DNA of 18,186 bases from contig MPNW01001141.1 of NCBI GenBank assembly GCA_011800805.1, forward strand, positions 11,284-29,469, written 5' to 3'. Under the pieces are notes generated by a model. The model was not told the origin of the DNA. It did no database searches and saw only the letters and a program-made list of their open reading frames with translations. Below are positions 8,418 to 15,160 of the stretch, piece after piece. The DNA is from Hirudo medicinalis. Taxonomy: Eukaryota > Annelida > Clitellata > Hirudinida > Hirudinidae. The first letter of the stretch is position 1. Each line of letters starts with the position of its first letter. The position numbers were made by a program, and so were the translations under genes.

Positions 8418-8593
8418 CTAAGTTCTTAATTAAGCGGTTGTTATGTGCATATTCACAAATCTATACAGCCATCTATAAACACATTGGTGAACATTAGTGT
8501 AGAGACAGAGCACGATTTAAATAAACTAATTGATTTCAAAGAACGATTACCAAAGACGGGCGATTTCGATTCGCGAATTATTCGTGAGTTATC

Positions 8594-8624
8594 CGTTCGT
8601 TCGTTCGTTCGTTCGTTCGTTCAT
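8594..8624. repeat. (TTCG)n microsatellite
   Basis: Seven consecutive GTTC/TTCG units within a CpG-rich stretch. Confidence 0.9.
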
Positions 8625-8760
8625 TCGAGTGTAAATAGTATTGTATTGATCGTCGGCGAAGTGATGACAACGTAATTAAACGATGAACGAAATCACGAAC
8701 AAATTATGAACAATTCCGATCGACAAAGTTGCAAAGTCGATCAATGATTCGAATGAGCCA

Positions 8761-8967
8761 TTACCAAAGAGGTGCTTTGACGAACCGCGGCTCAGCTACA
8801 ATACAAAGCAGACGACACCGCACATCGTCCACGAACACAAAAGCAAATTCGAATCTCAAAGTTTTTCGCCGCAGTTTCGACGTTCCCACGAAAACCTTGC
8901 CAACTTTCTCGACAACCTCGCGAGGAAAGACGCATTTGACCTCGCCACTGCCGATAAACGCTGACAT
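8761..8967 (-). CDS. Possible first exon of an unrecognised small gene
   Basis: An open frame of 68 codons begins MSAFIGSGEVKCVFPREVVE and includes KTLRFEFAFVFVDD. Composition is less AT-rich and richer in CpG than the surroundings. A donor (GTGCGG after FVDD, or GTAATG near the end) could link it to the segment at 8417-8340. I do not recognise a domain. The opposite strand is also open over the same bases, so strand and coding status are uncertain. Confidence 0.25.
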   Translation of the reverse strand: MSAFIGSGEVKCVFPREVVEKVGKVFVGTSKLRRKTLRFEFAFVFVDDVRCRLLCIVAEPRFVKAPLW

Positions 8968-8992
8968 TTTGCTGATAATATTCTCTAAATAG

Positions 8993-9656
8993 CACCAATG
9001 AACATCTTAAAAAAAAAAAGAAGAAATACTATGAAAAAAAGACAACCACCCAGGATGGAATGAGTCCAGTAAAAAGACACCCTCGACCGCTTGAAGCCAG
9101 GGAGGGGTGCAAAAAATGACTGAGAAATGTGTCACCAATGCAAGTGGAATGAGAGTATTGAGACTATGACATGGAGAGAAGACTAGGAACATTTTATGCT
9201 GTCAACGAAACGACGAAAATCACAATGATAAACGGACCCAAAACAACGCTTAACAAAACTGCAGATGAAAAAAATGCTTAGAAGTCCCCGACGGCGACTG
9301 TGGCAGCTTCACAATTGTGCAAAAGTCACTGGAATCAATGAAAACACTAAAATGTAACTATATACAGAAACGGTGTCAAGTATTGTCACCATCAACGTCA
9401 TTATCAATTGTCAAAGTGGGCATCATCATCATCACCAATAGCATCATCCTAATCAGTAGCATCACCACCAGCTACAATATAACCATTAACATCATCATTT
9501 AGTGTTACAGCAACTGGCAATCATCATCATCGTCATCATCGATCATTGATCATCATTATTATGTCATCAAATATAAAAAAAAAGATTAAAGTTTATACAT
9601 TTGCAAGCTTGTCACCAAAAATCAAGTGGAACCACACACAGACAGGTAATCCAGCT
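8993..9656. other. Region downstream of the tristetraprolin-like gene
   Basis: No coding region is supported. It contains the presumptive 3' UTR of the minus-strand CCCH gene (from 9656 down) and CAT/CATC-rich low-complexity DNA at about 9418-9556. No strong AU-rich element or canonical AATAAA was seen; a TATAAA variant occurs on the minus strand near 9590. Confidence 0.45.
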
Positions 9657-10403
9657 TCAGTACCCTCTGTGAATGCCCATGAATGGTAGCTGAGTTCCAC
9701 CCATGGATCTGAGGGACAGAAGTAGCTGCTGGATGCGAACATCTACCCCGAGCTGGCAGTCGTACGAGGAGCTGCCGTCGACGTTCTGCCGAGCAAGTTG
9801 TCCGATTCTGGCCATGCTAATCATGGTTTCGAACTGAAGGTCCCGTCTGTTCGAACTGCCAGACGTTCTACCAAATCCAGGAGGTGTCTCGCAGACTGAG
9901 GTAAGCCAAGGAGTGGAAGCAATTTGTGACAATTCTGCATCGTAGGGGGTGGTGCTACTCACTCCAGGATGCTGGGCTGCAAACGCCTCGACTTTGGCAC
10001 TCTTCTTGACCTCAGTGGAACTGGAATCAGTGGCCAGAGCAGGGAGGTCATGTACAAAGTGGCATCGAGTTCCATAAGAACAAAAGCCAGTTGCGTGAAA
10101 ACGCTTGCATAGCTCAGTCTTGTAGCGAGGATGTCTGGCCACTTCTCTTAACTCGCCGAGTCCATGAGCAAATTGACATTTGCTACCGTATTTGCAGCGA
10201 CCCTGCTCCCCAAATGAACGGCACAATTCAGTTTTATATCTGGAGTTGTTAGAAGATCTAGATGACCTCGAGGTCTTTCCAGTTGTAGATGAAACTCCAT
10301 CGAAATAAGAATCGTCGATCGTGGAATTGGTAGATCCTGTCTCGTAAGAAGACGGAGAAGCCGATCCTGACATTCCGTAGAACTTTACACCCCTCGAATT
10401 CAT
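9657..10403 (-). CDS. ZFP36-like: Tristetraprolin/TIS11-family tandem CCCH zinc-finger protein
   Basis: Members bind UAUUUAU elements in mRNA 3' UTRs and recruit deadenylases to speed decay in the cytoplasm. The predicted protein has 248 residues. Zinc finger 1 uses Cys61, Cys70, Cys76 and His80, and finger 2 uses Cys99, Cys108, Cys114 and His118, both with C-x8-C-x5-C-x3-H spacing and an 18-residue linker. Both are preceded by the hallmark RYKTELC lead-in, and [20 protein letters not shown] is typical of the family. The N-terminus is short and Ser-rich; the C-terminus holds TPPGF and ends [10 protein letters not shown]. The start at 10403 is chosen because a TTTCAG acceptor abuts the ATG; an in-frame ATG at 10484 lies inside that presumed intron or outron. 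Which of the vertebrate paralogs it matches cannot be decided. Confidence 0.93.
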   Translation of the reverse strand: MNSRGVKFYGMSGSASPSSYETGSTNSTIDDSYFDGVSSTTGKTSRSSRSSNNSRYKTELCRSFGEQGRCKYGSKCQFAHGLGELREVARHPRYKTELCKRFHATGFCSYGTRCHFVHDLPALATDSSSTEVKKSAKVEAFAAQHPGVSSTTPYDAELSQIASTPWLTSVCETPPGFGRTSGSSNRRDLQFETMISMARIGQLARQNVDGSSSYDCQLGVDVRIQQLLLSLRSMGGTQLPFMGIHRGY

Positions 10404-10420
10404 CTGAAACGAACCAAGGA
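10404..10420 (-). promoter_or_regulatory. 3' splice site touching the start codon of the CCCH gene
   Basis: The minus strand reads CCTTGGTTCGTTTCAG directly before ATGAATTC, with a possible branch-point stretch (TTGATTAG) about 30 nt upstream. It implies either a 5'-UTR intron or a spliced-leader acceptor. No convincing upstream coding exon was found between here and 10695. Confidence 0.55.
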
Positions 10421-10695
10421 ATTGGATTCGGCTAATCAATGTAATCGAAAAAGTGAAGCCAAGCTTCCTAATCACTAGATACAAAATATCGAATATTTAA
10501 AAAAATTTATCGAATCGAACTAGCAGATTATTTACAAAACGTCGCAAGCGCAAGCCTCTATTTCGCGTCTATCTCCATTTCTATCATGGCGTCTTGTAAT
10601 AGCATGCGATGGTGTAAAAGTTAAAGGAAATAACAATTAACAAAACAAATTGTCAAATTCAAACCTTAATAGAAACAAACTAGAAACAAAATGTT

Positions 10696-10908
10696 TTATC
10701 CAAGTCGAGCGTGACTGACAAATACCATCCAGTAAACGAGAACGAATCCCGTCTGACCACCTTCAGGCATGAGACGAGCAAGGAACATCTGACTGAAGCG
10801 TGGGTGTTTAGCAAGCAAGGAAACGAGAAAGGAGTGGCTGATTAATATTCCAACCAATAGAGATCCCCAGCCATAGCTGATTGACCGGAAATGAAGATGA
10901 CTATTCAT
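10696..10908 (-). CDS. Possible small membrane protein, 70 residues, unrecognised
   Basis: An open frame starts MNSHLHFRSISYGWGSLLVG, ends VLVYWMVFVSHARLG at TAA, and is closed by an upstream in-frame TGA. Two hydrophobic stretches (about residues 12-33 and 54-64) could span or enter a membrane, separated by a polar AKHPRFSQMFLARLMPEGGQ segment. Codon use is varied rather than repeat-driven. It lies upstream of the CCCH gene on the same strand. I do not recognise the family and it could be a chance frame or one exon of a larger gene. Confidence 0.35.
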   Translation of the reverse strand: MNSHLHFRSISYGWGSLLVGILISHSFLVSLLAKHPRFSQMFLARLMPEGGQTGFVLVYWMVFVSHARLG

Positions 10909-11485
10909 CCAAGCAAAGGAACTCTTTCGTTCGTGCCTCAGTCCACCTGATTCGGGTCAAAGTTTGTCGATTGAGAATCTAGACAAACTACAAGCATGAC
11001 CATCTAAAAATATCGATCTGTCAACTTCTTAAAGATCGGAAAAGCATCGCTGTACAAACGAATTCGTCTTTTCATAGGCGAGATCTTTAAAGTAAAAGCC
11101 CGGTCTCCAGACATTATTTATCCAAGCATCCACCCATCCATCCATCCATCCGTCCGTCCACCCAAAATTCCATCCAATTTTCCTTTCTAACATCCAGGCT
11201 CGAGTCTGGAGATAGATAGCGAAAGATAATGAAAATAAACACAAACTGATCACACTATTCCCATAGTGATGATGATGATGAAGGTGGTGGCGATGACGAC
11301 TATGATGACGACGACGATGATGATGATGATGATTGGCTCCTATACAATAACATGAAAACCTGGAATCCAAGTCAATTACTCAAGAAAGTGTTTGTTGATA
11401 GACCGAAGAGTTATGATAACGCTACCTGAAGAATTGACGAGCAAAGGCCGATTCTCGGGGAAGAAATTTCTTGCGTTTTCCAGGG
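10909..11485. other. Intergenic region with simple repeats
   Basis: It contains a CATC/CGTC tetranucleotide run (about 11126-11160) and a GAT/GAC triplet run (about 11267-11332). No gene is supported. Confidence 0.6.
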
Positions 11486-11550
11486 ACGTTAGGTTTGAGG
11501 TTAGGATTAAGGTTAGGGATAGGGTTGGGGTTGGGGTTGGGGTTGGGTTA
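11486..11550 (+). repeat. Telomere-like GGTTAGGG/GGTTGGGG tract
   Basis: The tract reads GTTAGGTTTGAGGTTAGGAT, then GGTTAGGGATAGGG, then four GGTTGG-type units. It follows TTTTCCAGGGACG, which resembles the TTTCCAGGGTCATGA that precedes the tracts in both foldback copies. Confidence 0.75.
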
Positions 11551-11789
11551 CTGGCGGCAGACATTGGTACCCGCTTTGGCTTTGTCCCACACATTTGGCC
11601 AACACATGTTCATTCCAGGAGAGTTCGATATTCAGCAAGCTGCGATTTTATTATTAGAAGTAATAATAATTAATATAATTAATCAGAAGTAATAATAATA
11701 ACGGTTATTATAAAATAGGATTGGCACCATCGATCAGCTGAGATTGGAAAAGGGAATAGTAATAAAAATAATGAATAATAGTAGTAGTA

Positions 11790-11792
<3 letters not shown>

Positions 11793-11864
<72 letters not shown>

Positions 11865-11865
11865 N
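11793..11865. repeat. (AAT)n microsatellite with an ambiguous base
   Basis: About 24 AAT triplets end at an N (11865), a likely assembly join or unresolved length. Confidence 0.95.
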
Positions 11866-11962
11866 TCTTAATGTTTCTCTGTGTTTGCTACCATGGTCAC
11901 GTGTCTCACGTCCTTGTGGAGAAAATAAATATTCATTCAGTCTGATGTTGTTGAAAAAGTTT

Positions 11963-11963
11963 C

Positions 11964-11995
<32 letters not shown>
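11963..11995. repeat. (GTT)n microsatellite
   Basis: Eleven GTT units are visible directly. Confidence 0.95.
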
Positions 11996-12041
11996 ACAAA
12001 TAAACATCGTGCAATGAGTCCAGATGTGAAGAGTGGTTGGC

Positions 12042-12069
12042 TGTGTGTGTGTGTATGTGTGTGTGTGTG
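12042..12069. repeat. (GT)n microsatellite
   Basis: About 13 GT units with one interruption. Confidence 0.95.
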
Positions 12070-12585
12070 CATGTGCATATGCTAGTACACATTATTATGA
12101 TATCATAATCAATAGATTAGGATGGGCGATCTTCAATCCGCTAAAGGAGCTTAATAAACTTGAGAGATGTTGCTGTTGAGAAAGAGAGGGTTAATTATTA
12201 AAACGAATTAAATAAATAATTATTGTAATTATTACGTGATCACAAAACAACAACAAATTATACTTGTCGTGTCCATGTCATTGCTCTTGTTACAAAATTC
12301 TCCGATAAGAATGATTTTAGGGCTTTGCGAATTCGAAAAATTTATATTTTTTTTCAATTGTATTTTCTACAAATTGGAATCCTCTTGATCAGCACACGAT
12401 GTTGTTCACGTTATTGTTAAACTATTTTGACAGAGGACAGGAATGCCACCCTTGAGAGTCCTATCAATCAGACTTTTTGTGGCGCTACCAGCTTCTAAGA
12501 TAAATTCAACAATTGATTTAATAAAAGTTAAAAGCAATAAGTACAAGTATCCAGCTGCTATGAAAGATGGCCTGAAAAAGTGAGT

Positions 12586-12603
12586 TATAATAATAATAAT
12601 AAT

Positions 12604-12644
<41 letters not shown>

Positions 12645-12705
12645 TAATAACAACAACAACAATAATAATAATAATAATAATAACAATAATAACAACAATA
12701 ATAAT
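12586..12705. repeat. (AAT/AAC)n microsatellite
   Basis: About 120 bp of AAT with AAC interruptions. Confidence 0.95.
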
Positions 12706-12823
12706 TGAGATTGATGATGATCCAACAAAGTACATTGAGAGACATGTTCCTGACACATTTGATAGTAGTAGTAATTTGGGCACGACAGCTGTGGAAGAAA
12801 TGGTTGATATGGAGAATAAAATC

Positions 12824-12948
<125 letters not shown>

Positions 12949-13349
12949 TCGCGCTCGAACAAACATTTGTTTTAAAGATATAATAATAATTTTAAAAATT
13001 CAATGAAATTTCATCACAAAATTGATGAAGGACGTGCCAAAGTTCTTCTGTGTCGATTTAAAAAGTGTCGTCAAAAGTGCTTGAATTGAAAAGAGGTGTT
13101 CATCGGACCGTGACCACTTGTTTTAATAGTGGACCACGTGGTGGATAGATGGATTGACAAATGGAGGAGTGCACGGAAGAGAGGATGGACGGTCGGACGG
13201 ATTGGGGGTATGTCGGCCCTACAAACGTCGTCAACCCCCTGGGACGACTGTTAAAAGTGTTGCTGCAAACGAAATTTTATCCAAGAAAACCTGCATCGGG
13301 AAAAGAAGAACTGCTTTGAAGAGCTAGTGGAAAATAATCGCACGCATTC

Positions 13350-13406
13350 AACAACAACAACAACAATAATAATAATAATAATAATAACAATAATAACAAC
13401 AATAAA
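13350..13406. repeat. (AAC/AAT)n microsatellite
   Basis: About 18 triplets, visible directly. Confidence 0.95.
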
Positions 13407-13543
13407 GATGAGCGGAGTTTATCAACACATTCAATCATCTCTTAATGAAAAGATCACAAAAGATGAAAAAGTCTCTGAAATGACGAGTCATTCAACAAAA
13501 ATGAATTTGGATATCTAGCTCTCCTCTTGGCCACAAGCTGATA

Positions 13544-13609
13544 TGACCCAAGGACAGTGATGTCAATAGGGTAGTGTGACCCAAGGACAGTGATGTCAAT
13601 GGGGTAGGG
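13544..13609 (+). repeat. Two-copy 33-bp tandem duplication
   Basis: The unit TGACCCAAGGACAGTGATGT + CAATAGGGTAGTG occurs at 13544 and again, with two or so changes, at 13577. Confidence 0.85.
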
Positions 13610-14569
13610 GAGCAGAGGCGGGGGGAGAGGGATTAAGAAAGGTGGCGTTGGGATGGGGTTGAGTGGAGTTTTTATCTCTCCATAGAATTAGCTGAACGCC
13701 CATACCAGTGGGTCAACTCAATCTCATCTTTGGACTCGGATTTCTCGATAATACTTTTTGAAGTTGAGACTAAAGGACATGATTTATTGTTGACTCGCTT
13801 TCAAAATGATCAACTTTCATTCACTCCATCACTCGCTCAACTTTCCACATCTTGCGCAAGCTCCTTCGCTTCCAAGCGTTTCCACATTTCCAGCACTTCT
13901 TTCTGATTGGTCGATGGCCTGGATCAGTCGCCACCCTGCTTGGCCAACTGGAAAGCGAATATCCAGGCCGCCGATCCCTGGAGATGATTTGAATTCTTTG
14001 GATTTTGATATTTTTTATTAAAACTGATTATTAATTTTAATACAATTGCTTCATTTGATCGGTTTAGAAAGCTCATTTAACAAATCCATAATTCGATAAT
14101 TAATTAATAATTTCATAGCAACAATTATATTCAATTACATTAACAATGTTATATTTATGTACAATCGCAATATTTGTTAGTATTAATAATTAACTTCCAA
14201 AACCTTCGACAAAATAAGAAGCATTTCCATGCAGGGCAATTAAAACTTAATGGACAAGATCGCTAGTAATTGTAAATCTAAAGATCTTGATCGGTCTCGA
14301 TTGGTCCAAGAATGAAGAAGTTGAATATAGCTTTCTGGAGTTTTGTGACCATAAAAAGAAAAGCCCTTGCAAATCGTGAAGTACATTATGCTCACCTATG
14401 AATGACAAATATTCATACACGACGTGTTTTGTACAAAATCTCGGTGAAAGGCTTGTGCAGCCATAAAAAGCAAGCACAGACTGTCGAAAATCAGTCATTT
14501 TAATTTGCGGTTTGCAAGTCTGCATTGCAAATTGAACTCATCTTATTTCCTCAACTCCTCTCGCAAGTC

Positions 14570-14590
14570 TGGAATTCTCTTGCCTTTTAG
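14570..14590 (+). promoter_or_regulatory. Candidate 3' splice site 18 nt before the BCAP-like start codon
   Basis: A pyrimidine-rich stretch ends GGAATTCTCTTGCCTTTTAG, then 18 nt to ATG at 14609. As with the CCCH gene, this suggests a 5'-UTR intron or spliced-leader addition. Confidence 0.45.
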
Positions 14591-14608
14591 TGGACGTTCT
14601 CTAACAAC

Positions 14609-15160
14609 ATGCCAGACACGAGGAGCAAAACGTCCGTAGTCATCGTCTACGATGGCTATCAGTTTGGCAAAGATTGGCAAAAGTACCTCAAGGGTGTCTT
14701 GACCGAGCGACTTGGCAGCGACACGGTCATCATATCTATCCTGGAAGACAAGATACCTCCAGCTATCGAGAGCAGGAAAAACGTTTCCTCTGACGCAAAG
14801 GTTCTTATCGGACACGGTGTGTTGGTGGTTATCCTGACGCACGATCACTTACAGTACATCCTTAAGCACCCTGACTTCAGTCACAAGCAGGCCCTCTTGT
14901 CCAATGCCCTCTCTTTCAGCCCGGATAATAGCTATCTCATTTATTTCGAAGACATTGACTTCAAAAAGCTGGACGTCAAGGGCGTTTCCCTGGACAAGAG
15001 GTTCGAGCAGTTCTCGAAGTGGCAGAAAATATTCTATAGGAAGGAAGGTGCTGAGATCGAGAGAATGACAGAAAGCATTCGGGACTTGGTGGACAGAAAT
15101 GCTCCGACCACCAAGACTCCGATCAAGGCCCAGATGATCAACACGACCGTCAAATGTGAC
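14609..15160 (+). CDS. PIK3AP1/BANK1-like: BCAP/BANK1-like exon 1, TIR-like domain
   Basis: This has 184 codons from ATG to donor GTGAGT. It begins MPDTRSKTSVVIVYDGYQFG, with the first beta strand VVIVYD, the strand VLVVILT and later SYLIYFEDI, the pattern of the divergent TIR domain of BCAP and BANK1. It ends TVKCD in phase 0. No TIR catalytic glutamate context is evident, consistent with a scaffold role. Confidence 0.9.

Larger units (their letters stand above)
11551..12585. other. Intergenic, microsatellite-rich, no gene
   Basis: Between listed repeats the DNA is AT-rich and non-coding in appearance. A perfect 16-bp palindrome, ATTATGATATCATAAT, lies at 12094-12109. Long runs of single amino acids in translation come only from the repeats. 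Confidence 0.6.
12949..14588. other. Intergenic region upstream of the BCAP/BANK1-like gene
   Basis: No gene is supported. It holds a CACGTG E-box (13135-13140), an AAC/AAT microsatellite (13350-13406), a 33-bp tandem duplication (13544-13609), a moderately GC-rich stretch (13840-13990) whose frames show no known domain, and an AT-rich, ATTA-rich stretch (14020-14200). Confidence 0.55.

Noticed and set aside
9007..9192. Hydrophobic 61-codon minus-strand frame
   Set aside because: Phe/Ser-rich translation of an A-rich plus strand; no start context, splice sites or conservation clue.
10404..10484. N-terminal extension of the CCCH protein starting [12 protein letters not shown]
   Set aside because: It would read through a consensus TTTCAG acceptor and is unlike TIS11-family N-termini, so it is most likely intron or outron.
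13133..13140. CACGTG E-box inside an imperfect inverted repeat
   Set aside because: A six-base site is expected by chance in 18 kb and is not near a defined promoter.
13327..13518. 63-codon frame ending MSGVYQHIQSSLNEK...
   Set aside because: Half is repeat-derived; the rest has no recognisable feature, splice context or neighbour.
13806..14021. 71-codon frame in a moderately GC-rich stretch
   Set aside because: No domain, and both strands are partly open. A CCAAT-like motif suggests regulation at most.
14247..14525. 92-codon minus-strand frame just upstream of the BCAP-like gene
   Set aside because: No family match and AT-rich codon use. It probably lies in the 5' region or an outron of the plus-strand gene.
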